From assembly GCA_026645935.1 (NCBI GenBank), contig JAPKMP010000018.1, positions 1 through 64,000 of the forward strand: a stretch of DNA of 64,000 bases. Reading direction: 5' to 3'. The stretch is from Candidatus Villigracilaceae bacterium. Lineage in GTDB: Bacteria; Chloroflexota; Anaerolineae; Anaerolineales; Villigracilaceae. The position numbers and the translations under genes are program-made. Shown in pieces: positions 9,116 to 17,836 of the stretch (positions are counted from its first letter, which is position 1; every line of letters starts with the position of its first letter). Below the pieces are notes generated by a model. It was not told the origin of the DNA and made no database searches. It was given only the letters and a program-made list of their open reading frames with translations.

Positions 9116-11488
9116 ATGGAAAAATCGCCTCTAAGAACGTGGGATCTACCCGCCAGCATGATCATGCTGATGGCTGTCCTTTTCTCGGTGTGGAGGCTGG
9201 AAAGCGCCGGCTGGACGGAAGGCCTCGGGCAGATACGGAACGTGGCGGTGATCGGTTTTCTGGTGGGGCTTGCACTCGGTCACAGCCAATTTCGGAAATC
9301 CAGTGTGTATATTCTTGCAGTTGCATATATGGTCATCATGATCACCTGGCAATTATTGGGGGCAATCGAATACAAAGAGACTCAGACCTGGCTTTTGGAT
9401 AAACTGACCATCCTCCTCGGAAGATTGACAACCGATTTTCAGGAACTGCTGTCAGGCAGAGCGGTGGAAGATCAATTTTTCGTCGTCGCGCTGTTGTGTC
9501 TTCCTTACTGGTTTACCAGTCTGTATAGCGGATATCATCTTTCGCGCGAAGGAAATTATCTAAAGACGATCCTGCCGAACGGTATTCTAATGATCATCGT
9601 GCATGCCTACCACTACACCAGCCGGGATTACACCTGGATGTTCGGTATCTATCTGTTTCTGGCGCTCATCCTTCTCAGCCGCCTTAAATACATTGCTGAC
9701 CGCAGAAAATGGGCTGAGTCGCGGGTCCAGGTTTCCAGCGAAAGCGGATTGGACCTGACAAATACAACGATCATGGCTGCGGCTGTACTAATTCTACTGG
9801 CATGGGGAACTCCATACATCCTGCCTGCCACAGCCGGGGGCCGCGAATTCTGGCGCAACACTTATGGAAAGCTCTTCCCTCCCGATCGCTTCGAAAACAT
9901 TTTCGCATCCGTCAACAAGGAAAACCAACCCAAACCCCGCAACTTTCTGACCGAACTCTCGCTTGGCACGCGCACCCCTCAAAGCGATCTGGTGGTCTTT
10001 CGCGTCTTTACACCCCAAAGCGCTGCAGACATTCCACGGCTATATTGGCGCGGACAAGTCTATGATCGATACGAAGAGGGGAGATGGCAAACCACCGGTG
10101 ATAAAGAATCGCGACGCGAACCTTCAAGCGGCGACATCAATATCCCGGATCGTTCCCACAGCCGGAGACTTGGATTCACATTCGATGTCCTCGTAGATGG
10201 CCAAACCATCCTTTACACTCCAGCACAACCGGTATGGGTCAATCATAATGCCATCATGTTGTATTCGGAGATTCCCGGTGTAATCGATGGGGAAGATCTG
10301 CTCCTCGATGTGATGGCGCTGCGGGCTTCACCCGCAATCAAAGCGGGTGATCTTTACCGAACAAGCGCAAGAATCGGCAACCCAACCGTGGGTGAACTGC
10401 GAGAAACGGACACCGATTATCCATTGTGGGTACGGGAAAAATACCTGCAACTGCCAGGGGATTTTTCGCCGCGCATCTTTGAACTTGCCAAACAGATCAC
10501 GGAGCCGTACGACAATTCATTCGACAAGGCGCTTGCAATCACAAACTTCCTTCGAAATGAGATCGAATACAGCGGGATCGTCGATCTGCCGGATGAAGAT
10601 GTTGACCCGCTGGAATACTTTTTATTCGAAAGCAAAAGAGGATTTTGTAATTATTACGCCACTGCCGAGGTGTTAATGCTGCGCTCGGTGGGCATCCCGG
10701 CGCGGATGGCGGTGGGATACGCCCAAGGCGAGCCAAACCAACAAAACAGCATTTATATCGTGCGTGAGCGCGACCTGCACGCCTGGCCTGAAGTGTACTT
10801 TTCCGATTATGGCTGGGTGGAATTCGAACCGACGACAAACCAGGATCCGCTTGAACGGCCGCTGACACGCGAAGAGAACGGTCCGGCTATCGCTCCATTC
10901 ATTAATCCTGTGGATCAAACACCTTTTGAAGAAGAGGATGAGCCGCCGGCTCCCGACCTCCAAGAAGAGGATAATGCCCGGGCGAATCCCTGGCTCAATA
11001 GGTTGACATCTATTCTCTCGTGGCTGGGAGGCGTGTTCTTCATCCTGCTGGCTCTTTCGATAAGAAATCGATATGCACCCCGCTTCACCGCCACTAATTT
11101 GCTGAGGCGCGCCATCGAACGAAGCGGATGGACCCCGCCGCGCTGGTTAAGCAGATGGCTGGTCTTTATCAATCGTACCGCCATCGAAAGGTACTTCCAC
11201 AGCATCAACATCAGCCTGCGATGGATGAAATACCCCCAGCCAGCCCACGTCACGGCGTATGAACGCGCACAATTGTTGAAGCGACTCCTGCCGGACGCCT
11301 CTGACTCCATCGAGACGCTTCTGCATGAACTCCAATTGCAGATGTTCACTCCACACAACGGAGACGAAGCGCGCGCACGCCAGGCTGCCCAAGCTCTTCT
11401 CTACAGAACTATTCGAAAGCGGCTAAAAATCGCAATCTTGGGATACAATTACACGGAGGTTCAAGACATCCCGCCGTATCCCTTATGA
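9116..11488 (+). CDS. Membrane-anchored transglutaminase-like protein (TgpA type)
   Basis: A 790-residue protein. The first 240 residues hold about six membrane helices. A large extracytoplasmic part follows, with a transglutaminase-like core: Cys511 in RGFCNYYA, His555 in LHAWPEVYF, and the acidic FEPT motif shortly after. One membrane helix near residue 645 and a cytoplasmic C-terminal domain complete a TgpA/DUF3488-DUF4129 plan. The catalytic triad suggests peptidase or amide-transfer activity outside the membrane; the substrate is unknown. Its stop overlaps the start of the cyclase gene (ATGA), so the two are translationally coupled. Confidence 0.85.
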   Translation: MEKSPLRTWDLPASMIMLMAVLFSVWRLESAGWTEGLGQIRNVAVIGFLVGLALGHSQFRKSSVYILAVAYMVIMITWQLLGAIEYKETQTWLLDKLTILLGRLTTDFQELLSGRAVEDQFFVVALLCLPYWFTSLYSGYHLSREGNYLKTILPNGILMIIVHAYHYTSRDYTWMFGIYLFLALILLSRLKYIADRRKWAESRVQVSSESGLDLTNTTIMAAAVLILLAWGTPYILPATAGGREFWRNTYGKLFPPDRFENIFASVNKENQPKPRNFLTELSLGTRTPQSDLVVFRVFTPQSAADIPRLYWRGQVYDRYEEGRWQTTGDKESRREPSSGDINIPDRSHSRRLGFTFDVLVDGQTILYTPAQPVWVNHNAIMLYSEIPGVIDGEDLLLDVMALRASPAIKAGDLYRTSARIGNPTVGELRETDTDYPLWVREKYLQLPGDFSPRIFELAKQITEPYDNSFDKALAITNFLRNEIEYSGIVDLPDEDVDPLEYFLFESKRGFCNYYATAEVLMLRSVGIPARMAVGYAQGEPNQQNSIYIVRERDLHAWPEVYFSDYGWVEFEPTTNQDPLERPLTREENGPAIAPFINPVDQTPFEEEDEPPAPDLQEEDNARANPWLNRLTSILSWLGGVFFILLALSIRNRYAPRFTATNLLRRAIERSGWTPPRWLSRWLVFINRTAIERYFHSINISLRWMKYPQPAHVTAYERAQLLKRLLPDASDSIETLLHELQLQMFTPHNGDEARARQAAQALLYRTIRKRLKIAILGYNYTEVQDIPPYPL

Positions 11489-13197
11489 CAGACAATTCCA
11501 CACGCCCACGCACCGTTCACGACCAGTTGACCGCGCTTGCCATTCTTTCTGCAAAGGTCCGCGCTCAACTAAACAGCGACAAGATCAAAGCCCCAAAGGA
11601 CCTGCTGGAGCAGATGCAGTACCTGCAATCCACGCTGGAGACTTTGAGCGGAAAGATCGAAACTTTCCAACGAGAACACGGCAACATGCTGGCGCTTGTC
11701 GAGACCGGGCAGGTCATCAATTCATCTCTCGAACTCGATGAGGTCCTGCGCATCGTAATGGACAATATTGTGCGCCTCACCAAAGCCGAGCGCGGCTTTT
11801 TGATGTTGAGAAACGAGAACGGAGAAATGACGGCGCGCATCGCCCGTAATTGGGAGATGGAATCCATCAACTCGGCGGAGAAAAACGTCAGCCGGAGCGT
11901 TGTCCAACGCGTGATCGACACCGGTGAATCAGTCGTCACCACAAATGCCCAGGAAGACAAGCGCTTTGTAGGTCAGGAAAGCATCGTCGCCTTCAACCTG
12001 CGCTCCATCTTGTGCGTGCCCCTCAAAGTGAAGAACGAACTGATCGGCGTGCTCTACGCCGACAACCGAATTCGCACAGGTATCTTTGCAGAAACAGAAA
12101 AGGAATTGCTGGAAGCCTTCGCAAACCAGGCTGCCATCGCCATCGATAATGCGCGTCTGTTCTCATCGCTCAAACAAACCCTTGAAGAAGTAACCGCGCT
12201 CAAGAACCTGATGGATAACGTTTTTGCTTCCATTGCCAGCGGGGTCATCACGGCGGATATTCAGGACAAGATTACACTTGCCAATCGCGCCGCGGAAAAC
12301 ATCCTTGGCTCGCCTACTCAGGACATCATCGGTCATTACCTGAACGAAGCGCTGGCTTCGGTCTCCAGTGAACTGGGTCCGCATCTGACGGAGGTCCGCA
12401 AGACGGAAAAACCGATCGTGGACCTGGAGATCAGCCATAGCATGCCCAAACGCGGAATCGTGGACTGGCGTCTGAACCTCTCCCCTCTCAAGGACGCGAG
12501 TCAAAAAACCCAGGGCGTGGCAATCGTTTTGGATGACCTGACAGAACGAAAGAAATTGGAGGCGCAAAGGCGCCTGTTCGAAAGGATGGTTTCGCCCGCC
12601 GTCATCGATCAACTCGACCCAAACAGTTTGCAGCTAGGGGGTAAACGCGCGGAGATCACCGCCCTCTTTGCCGACATTCGTGGATTCACCACGTACAGCG
12701 AAAAACTTCCGCCGGAGAGATTGGTGAGCATTCTCAACCTTTATCTTGCCGCGATGGCAGATGCCGTCCTGGCGCAGGAAGGCACCGTGGATAAATTCAT
12801 GGGCGACGCGATCATGGCCTGGTTCAACGCACCTGTGCCTCAACCGGATCACACCCTGCGCGCCGTAAAGACCGCGCTTGCCATCCGCGATTCCGTGGAA
12901 AATTTATACAAGGAATTATCGCCTGATGCGCATCTTGCTTTTGGCGTTGGCATCCACTTCGGCGACGCCGTGCTCGGTTTGATCGGCACCGAGAAGCGGC
13001 TCGAATATACTGCCATCAGCGACTCCGTCAACACCGCGAAACGACTCCAGGAAAACTCGGCGAAGAACCAGATCGTCATCAGCAAGGAAGCCTACGAGCG
13101 TGTGAAGAAACAGGTGGAAGTGAAACCTCTTGAGGCAATGATGGTGAAGGGCAAATCGAAACCGGTGGATGTCTTCGAGGTGGTGGGTTTGAAATAA
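11485..13197 (+). CDS. GAF-PAS class III adenylate/guanylate cyclase
   Basis: A 570-residue soluble protein. After a short coiled coil come a GAF domain (about 65-220), a PAS domain (about 235-345) and a class III cyclase domain (about 390-570). Metal-binding aspartates appear in ALFADIRGFT and in FMGDAIMAW, and the dimer-contact region reads TAISDSVNTAKRLQ. It should make cAMP (or possibly cGMP) in response to a ligand bound by GAF or PAS. Coupling to the membrane transglutaminase suggests the two act in one pathway, but that is inference. A possible receiver is the Crp-family protein at 21.7 kb. Confidence 0.9.
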   Translation: MTDNSTRPRTVHDQLTALAILSAKVRAQLNSDKIKAPKDLLEQMQYLQSTLETLSGKIETFQREHGNMLALVETGQVINSSLELDEVLRIVMDNIVRLTKAERGFLMLRNENGEMTARIARNWEMESINSAEKNVSRSVVQRVIDTGESVVTTNAQEDKRFVGQESIVAFNLRSILCVPLKVKNELIGVLYADNRIRTGIFAETEKELLEAFANQAAIAIDNARLFSSLKQTLEEVTALKNLMDNVFASIASGVITADIQDKITLANRAAENILGSPTQDIIGHYLNEALASVSSELGPHLTEVRKTEKPIVDLEISHSMPKRGIVDWRLNLSPLKDASQKTQGVAIVLDDLTERKKLEAQRRLFERMVSPAVIDQLDPNSLQLGGKRAEITALFADIRGFTTYSEKLPPERLVSILNLYLAAMADAVLAQEGTVDKFMGDAIMAWFNAPVPQPDHTLRAVKTALAIRDSVENLYKELSPDAHLAFGVGIHFGDAVLGLIGTEKRLEYTAISDSVNTAKRLQENSAKNQIVISKEAYERVKKQVEVKPLEAMMVKGKSKPVDVFEVVGLK

Positions 13198-13225
13198 GTT
13201 GATGAATTGAGGAATAGCAACTTGG

Positions 13226-13253
13226 AAAAAGCCCCCGGCAGCGGAGGCTTTTT
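13226..13253. terminator. Bidirectional terminator between the cyclase and the M20 peptidase
   Basis: AAAAAGCC and GGCTTTTT form the arms, with a GC-rich interior. T-runs occur in both directions, serving the two convergent genes. Confidence 0.75.
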
Positions 13254-13288
13254 GTATTCTTGCTTTTCAATCCGATGTACACAACGTA

Positions 13289-14380
13289 CTATTCATTCCC
13301 GACCGAACTAATAAACCCCGCCAAACTCTCCATCCCTTTTTGAATTGGTTCAGTATCGATATATTCATTCAACGTGTGTGCCCCGCCGCCGGTTGTGACC
13401 CCCATGACGACAGCGGGTATTCCTTTGCTGAGCGGTATGTTTGCATCGGTCGAACCGGAAGTGAGGGCCGCTTCGATCCCCTGATCTTGAACACAGTTCA
13501 TAGCAAGTTTCACCAGCGAATGATCGGACGGGACCTCTCCTGCCGGGCGTTCGCCGATGATTTCAGCCTGGATCTTCACACCTTCATGATTCCAGTCAAG
13601 GATGATTTTCTCGACCTGGGAAACGATTTTCGCAAGGGCGGCAGGGTCTTCAGAACGCAAGTCCAATTCGCATTTAGCTTCCGCGGCGATCACGTTCACA
13701 CCTGTTCCCCCTTGAAGGGTGCCAACGTTCATCGTCGTGCGTGGTTCGAGGGGTAAACGACTCTGTGTCAATCGCGCAATCATCGAGGCAAGTTCATGAA
13801 CTGCCGAAGGCTGACCGTAATCCGACCAGGAATGTCCGCCGCGAGTCTTCGCCGTGATGCGATACCGTCTTACGCCAATGGCGCGATGATAAATATGCCC
13901 CAATGCCAGGCCTTCCATGACAAGATAGCCAAGAACCTCCGATCCAAAACGCTCCACCACGGCGCGCATCCCACGCAGATCGCCCAAACCTTCCTCTCCC
14001 ACGTTTGCAACGATCCAGACATCATGCTTCAATTCGATTTTCCGTTCGCGGATCATCCAAAGGATTCCAAACAATGCCGCGACACCGATGGAGTTATCCC
14101 CGATCCCGGGACCGAAGACCTTCCCCGCTTCCTCCCGGACCTGTAGCCGGGTCCCTGCCGGAAACACCGTGTCGGTGTGGGCGGATACGATCAATGTCTT
14201 GGCTTTCTTCTGTCGCCCCGGTAAGCGCGCGAACACATTCCCAAGCGAATCCATTGAGACGTCTTCAAGTTTTTCCTTTATCAATAAATCACGGATGACC
14301 TCCGCGCGTGGTCCTTCCGCAAAGGTAGGCGCAGGAATTTGCTGGATTTGAATAGCAAGGTCAAGAAGGCGTTTGATCAT
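13289..14380 (-). CDS. M20-family metallopeptidase (PepT/ArgE-like)
   Basis: A 363-residue zinc peptidase. Metal and catalytic residues are visible in SAHTDTVF (His, Asp), GIGDNSIG (bridging Asp), GEEGLGD (catalytic Glu-Glu) and, at the C-terminus, GGAHTLNEY (His). The inserted dimerisation domain (about residues 175-285) includes GGHSW. The family hydrolyses small peptides or N-acyl amino acids; specificity is not evident. No signal peptide is seen, so it should be cytoplasmic. It converges with the cyclase gene and lies just downstream of the PfkB-like gene on the same strand. Confidence 0.88.
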   Translation of the reverse strand: MIKRLLDLAIQIQQIPAPTFAEGPRAEVIRDLLIKEKLEDVSMDSLGNVFARLPGRQKKAKTLIVSAHTDTVFPAGTRLQVREEAGKVFGPGIGDNSIGVAALFGILWMIRERKIELKHDVWIVANVGEEGLGDLRGMRAVVERFGSEVLGYLVMEGLALGHIYHRAIGVRRYRITAKTRGGHSWSDYGQPSAVHELASMIARLTQSRLPLEPRTTMNVGTLQGGTGVNVIAAEAKCELDLRSEDPAALAKIVSQVEKIILDWNHEGVKIQAEIIGERPAGEVPSDHSLVKLAMNCVQDQGIEAALTSGSTDANIPLSKGIPAVVMGVTTGGGAHTLNEYIDTEPIQKGMESLAGFISSVGNE

Positions 14381-14429
14381 GAGATCTGGCAGATAGATAA
14401 TTTGGTCCTTGGGAAAGAATAGGGCAACA

Positions 14430-15440
14430 TTAAATCTCCCTTGCCATTTCCCTCAAGGAGTGAATTCGCGCCTCAGCCAACCCGGACAATGCATCCAATG
14501 GGGAGAAGGGACCCGTTCCTTCGATTTTCAGAGAAGCAGAGACATTGCCAAACAATGCGGCAGTAAGCGGGTCGTTCGTACGCTGGTAACCGGCGAGGAA
14601 TCCGCCGCAGAAAGCGGACCCTGCTCCGGTAGGGTCAACGAGCCGCGCAGGGTAGGCGGGAATCTCATATCGCCGTTTTGCTGCGGCGTCATAGACGTAC
14701 TGTCCATGTGCGCCGCGTTTAATAACGATGATCCCTGGACCGTATTCGCCGACCTTATGCGCCATTTCCCAAAGGTCATTGGTTTCGCCCCAGAACAAGG
14801 CGCGCATTTCTTCCTCTGAAGGCAGAAATGCATTCACACCGAGAAGCACCATGCGAAGGTCACGCCGAAGGGAGGGATTCATATAGGACGGATCGGGATC
14901 GAGGCACAGGATCTGGATTGAGCCGCCTTTAAATAGATTTACCATTTGACCCTGACTGGTGAAATCGAAGGGGCAGAGATGCACGGCACGAATGTCACGA
15001 TACTCCTTCGGCACGCGCAAGGAATCCGGCGAAAGCGGATCGGTATCGCGCAAGGGATTGGGTAATTCCTCCGGCGGCTGATAACCCAGCAAAGATTTTG
15101 GAAATGTCATTTCGCGACGCGAAAAATGCGAGACAGCATTGGAATGGCTGCGCTCGTTCGTTTCCGTATAGGCAATAAAATCACGCGGGTCGGCGTTTTC
15201 CAAATCCCTGTCGACATAGATTCCTCGCGTATCCAAACCACGAGATTTCAGGTCATCCAGCCATTCATCCGGATAAGCCGGGGTTATTTTCGAGATCAAT
15301 GCAATGGAACTGTCCCAAACCGCCAGACCGCCAGCCGCATACAACGAGCACCCGCCGGGGGCATCCAGCCGGGGAGAACCGTTTGGCGGGAGGAGGTATT
15401 CGCGGGTCAGCCTGCCTGCAATGGCAAAGGTCGGTATCAT
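14430..15440 (-). CDS. PfkB/ribokinase-fold protein with altered catalytic motif
   Basis: A 336-residue protein of the PfkB carbohydrate-kinase fold. The C-terminal signature reads DPTGAGSAF followed by CGGFLAGY. In active kinases the fourth residue of GAGD is the catalytic Asp; here it is Ser275. The N-terminal substrate motif is also weak (APGGCSLYAAGGLAVW). This resembles the MAK32-like branch more than ribokinase. A TATACT hexamer (15453-15448, minus) lies 7 nt before the ATG, so translation may be leaderless. It may be a divergent kinase or a non-catalytic binder; a sugar substrate cannot be named. Confidence 0.75.
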   Translation of the reverse strand: MIPTFAIAGRLTREYLLPPNGSPRLDAPGGCSLYAAGGLAVWDSSIALISKITPAYPDEWLDDLKSRGLDTRGIYVDRDLENADPRDFIAYTETNERSHSNAVSHFSRREMTFPKSLLGYQPPEELPNPLRDTDPLSPDSLRVPKEYRDIRAVHLCPFDFTSQGQMVNLFKGGSIQILCLDPDPSYMNPSLRRDLRMVLLGVNAFLPSEEEMRALFWGETNDLWEMAHKVGEYGPGIIVIKRGAHGQYVYDAAAKRRYEIPAYPARLVDPTGAGSAFCGGFLAGYQRTNDPLTAALFGNVSASLKIEGTGPFSPLDALSGLAEARIHSLREMAREI

Positions 15441-15496
15441 TGCATCTAGTATACAAGGTGAATGTCGGTTTTAGAAGCGTTCGTCAAATGAAGTAA

Positions 15497-16042
15497 TCAC
15501 ACCTTCATCCATGCCGGTTTTTTCGCGGCGATTTTATTGAAGATGGGGCAATCCCTCTGGTGCGCGCCGGGGAGGTAGCCTGTGGACATCAGGAATTCGT
15601 TTACGATCTCGCCGCCGGTAAAGACAAAGGTCTTTTTGAATAACCTGGTCCATTCTTCCTTCGATAGCGGATGGTTCTTATCGAGCCATTTTTTGAACGA
15701 GCCATGTTCCTTTTGTAATTCAAGGATCCGCTGCGCGTTTTCGATGGCGGCATCGATCTTCAGCCGATTACGGATGATGCCTGCATTCTTGAGAAGGCGT
15801 GCGCGATCCTTCGCCTTGTACTTCGCCACCTTGGCGACGCTGAAGCTGTGATAGGCCTTGCGGAAATTTTCGGCTTTCTTAAGGATGGTGATCCACGACA
15901 ATCCTGCCTGATTAATCTCGAGGATGAGCCGCTCGAAGAGTTCGTCGTCGCTTTTCAGCGGATAACCATATTGGGTATCGTGATAATTCCTATTGAAGGT
16001 ATCTTCGGGATGGGTGTTGCAATAATCGCAATAAGTGGTCAT
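15497..16042 (-). CDS. tag: DNA-3-methyladenine glycosylase I
   Basis: A 181-residue Tag protein. It shows the zinc-binding Cys and His near the N-terminus (YCDYCNTHPED), the NYHDTQYGYP segment, the LSWITILKK helix and the C-terminal GYLPGAHQRDCP zinc motif. The enzyme removes 3-methyladenine from alkylated DNA. Its ATG overlaps the stop of the TfoX-like gene by 3-4 nt, giving a compact operon GNAT-TfoX-tag. Length is typical of the family. Confidence 0.92.
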   Translation of the reverse strand: MTTYCDYCNTHPEDTFNRNYHDTQYGYPLKSDDELFERLILEINQAGLSWITILKKAENFRKAYHSFSVAKVAKYKAKDRARLLKNAGIIRNRLKIDAAIENAQRILELQKEHGSFKKWLDKNHPLSKEEWTRLFKKTFVFTGGEIVNEFLMSTGYLPGAHQRDCPIFNKIAAKKPAWMKV

Positions 16043-16275
16043 GATGCTTCGACCTCACGCCTGAGTTGATCACGGATGTCCTGAGGCAATTCCTGGAAGG
16101 GGATATCCAGCAGGGCTGCTTGCAGACCGTAGAGCATATTCAGGGATACTCTTTCTGGGTAGGCTGCTTTTACCATTTTATACGTCTCGACCACGCCAAG
16201 ACGGGCAACATCCTCAAGGGAATGAATGCCGATTGAGGCGAGCCATTCACTGCTTTTTGGTCCAATATTTTTCAT
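16039..16275 (-). CDS. TfoX C-terminal-domain / helix-hairpin-helix protein
   Basis: A small 78-residue protein beginning MKNIGPKSSEWLASIGI, a typical TfoX C-terminal domain with a helix-hairpin-helix-like start. In competence regulators this domain follows an N-terminal TfoX domain, but here it stands alone. The function of the stand-alone form is not established. It overlaps the GNAT gene by 4 nt upstream (ATGA) and tag downstream, so all three are translationally coupled. A much longer in-frame extension upstream runs antiparallel to no homology and overlaps the GNAT frame; I rejected it. Confidence 0.8.
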   Translation of the reverse strand: MKNIGPKSSEWLASIGIHSLEDVARLGVVETYKMVKAAYPERVSLNMLYGLQAALLDIPFQELPQDIRDQLRREVEAS

Positions 16276-16730
16276 AGTGTCATATCCATTACCGGTAATA
16301 ATCGTGGTTGACCGTCCACTTCGCTGTGGTGTTCGCCAGTCCGCCGCGTACCCATGCGGATATAAAAGTTTTCTGCGTTGGGGTCGGCTTCGATATTCAA
16401 TACAGATGCGCCGCGTATACGACTTCTTTCCAACGCATGCGAAAACAATTTCCTCCCGATTCCCTTTCCCATACAAGCGGCCAACACCCAGAGATAATCC
16501 GGCCAGAGATGTTCGGCAACCTGCTTCAATGAATACCAGGCGACAGGTTTGAATTGCATGGCGGCGATCCATGATTCGTTTGCGCAAATGTACTCGGCAG
16601 AGACGGAGAGAACGGGCAGCCAGTATTGAATCCAATGTTCGGGGTAATTCCAGTGCCGTTTGGCGGTAAAGGCAATCTCGGTCAACGCATCGACGTGGGA
16701 GGGCTGGGCGGTATGAATGAGAAATTCCAT
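16272..16730 (-). CDS. GNAT-family N-acetyltransferase
   Basis: A 152-residue protein with the GNAT acetyl-CoA loop around GKGIGRKLFSHAL (a variant of Q/R-x-x-G-x-G/A) and the downstream NIEADPNAENFYIRMG motif, where the Asn and Tyr are typical of motif B. It transfers an acetyl group to an unknown amine. The ATG at 16730 leads the GNAT-TfoX-tag operon, downstream of the rplI terminator. Confidence 0.85.
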   Translation of the reverse strand: MEFLIHTAQPSHVDALTEIAFTAKRHWNYPEHWIQYWLPVLSVSAEYICANESWIAAMQFKPVAWYSLKQVAEHLWPDYLWVLAACMGKGIGRKLFSHALERSRIRGASVLNIEADPNAENFYIRMGTRRTGEHHSEVDGQPRLLPVMDMTL

Positions 16731-16743
16731 TGGTTAAAAACAA

Positions 16744-16770
16744 ACTCACCCGCGGACATCCGGGGTGAGT
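16744..16770 (-). terminator. Terminator after rplI
   Basis: ACTCACCC pairs with GGGTGAGT; on the minus strand the stem is followed by TTGTTTTT. It ends the rplI transcript just upstream of the GNAT start. Confidence 0.7.
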
Positions 16771-16781
16771 CAAATTGCGGA

Positions 16782-17330
16782 TTACTCAGTTTTGGCTTCT
16801 TCTGCCTGTTCTTCTTTCTTCGCAGCATCCTTGGCAGGTTTTGCCGTTTCTTCAGGCTGGGCGCCAGTCACAGTATCCGGACTTTCGCCTTCGCGATGGA
16901 CGATCACTTTGATCTCGGGCACCAGGTCCATCGTCAGACGGATGCGGGCGGTGAATTCGCCGAGGGCGCGGATCGGCTGGGAATCCACCTGCTGGCGTTT
17001 GATCTCGAAGCGGGCTTTTTCGGTCAGCGCAGCGGCGATATCCCCGGTTGTGATCGAGCCATAGAGTTTTCCAGTCTCACCCGCTTTGACGGGAAAGATC
17101 AGGCTCACATCCTTGATCTGGTCGGCAATGCCTTTGAGTTCATTATTTTGAGCGTTGCGGCGAATCTCCGCCTGGGATTTGATCTTCTCCACCTGTTTGA
17201 GCGCGCCTGCAGTGGCGAGGACGGCAAGCCCTTGCGGAAGGAGGAAATTGCGCCCGAAACCGTCGGCCACCTTCTTGATGTCGCCTGCGCGTCCGAGTTT
17301 ATATACGTCCTTGATGAGCAAAACTTTCAT
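16782..17330 (-). CDS. rplI: 50S ribosomal protein L9
   Basis: A 182-residue L9. The N-terminal rRNA-binding domain begins MKVLLIKDVYKLGRAGD and includes GFGRNFLLPQGLA; the connecting helix and C-terminal domain follow. The usual length is about 148 residues; here an extra 30-residue Ala/Glu/Lys-rich tail follows the C-terminal domain, probably disordered. It is monocistronic with its own terminator and diverges from the FtsB-like gene. Confidence 0.95.
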   Translation of the reverse strand: MKVLLIKDVYKLGRAGDIKKVADGFGRNFLLPQGLAVLATAGALKQVEKIKSQAEIRRNAQNNELKGIADQIKDVSLIFPVKAGETGKLYGSITTGDIAAALTEKARFEIKRQQVDSQPIRALGEFTARIRLTMDLVPEIKVIVHREGESPDTVTGAQPEETAKPAKDAAKKEEQAEEAKTE

Positions 17331-17414
17331 GGTTTAAGCCCTTTCGTAAAAAATTGATGTCGGGTCGAAGGGTACAACGACTCGCGAGGCGGGATTTTAC
17401 CACAAACGGGGGAT

Positions 17415-17443
17415 TTGCCAACTGTAGCGATAACGGTTAAGAT
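17415..17443 (+). promoter_or_regulatory. Promoter of the FtsB-like / diguanylate cyclase transcript
   Basis: TTGCCA (17415-17420), an exact 17-nt spacer and TAAGAT (17438-17443). The ATG at 17450 follows after 6 nt with no ribosome site, so the mRNA is predicted to be leaderless. Confidence 0.6.
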
Positions 17444-17449
17444 ACGGTC

Positions 17450-17827
17450 ATGAACCAGTTCCCCATTCGGTTCAGGCGTGTGGCTGTCTTTGCAGGAATC
17501 TTCATCCTTATCCTTTTCGTCATCGAATTCAATACGCGACTTGAGGAATTGAACCGCCTGAACGAACAGCGCGATGAAATGCGCGCGATCGCCACTCAGG
17601 CAGTACAGACCCAGATCGCCCTGCAAACCCAGGTGGCTTATGCCGCTTCGACCGATGCCGTAGAGGAATGGGCGCGCGCTGATGGGCATTACCTTCAGGA
17701 GGGAGACCAGCCTGTCATTCCGGTGGAATTACCGGGTAGCGCGCCGGTCATTATGAATACGCCTGTGCCGGTTCCCACCCCGATGCAAAACTGGGAAATC
17801 TGGTGGACTCTGTTCTTCGACCGGTAA
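17450..17827 (+). CDS. FtsB/DivIC-like small membrane protein
   Basis: A 125-residue single-pass protein. A cytoplasmic basic N-terminus is followed by a membrane helix (about residues 11-25) and then a coiled coil (about 28-65) ending in a Pro-rich tail. This topology and size match septum-formation initiators of the FtsB/DivIC family, which bridge cell-division proteins. Sequence identity cannot be confirmed by eye because the family is short and variable. It is followed after 9 nt by the GGDEF gene, suggesting one transcript. Confidence 0.55.
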   Translation: MNQFPIRFRRVAVFAGIFILILFVIEFNTRLEELNRLNEQRDEMRAIATQAVQTQIALQTQVAYAASTDAVEEWARADGHYLQEGDQPVIPVELPGSAPVIMNTPVPVPTPMQNWEIWWTLFFDR

Positions 17828-17836
17828 TGTGACCGA

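Noticed and set aside
16039-16773. 244-residue extension of the TfoX-like protein upstream
   Set aside because: The added part overlaps the GNAT gene in another frame and has no homology; the 78-residue domain from ATG 16275 is sufficient.
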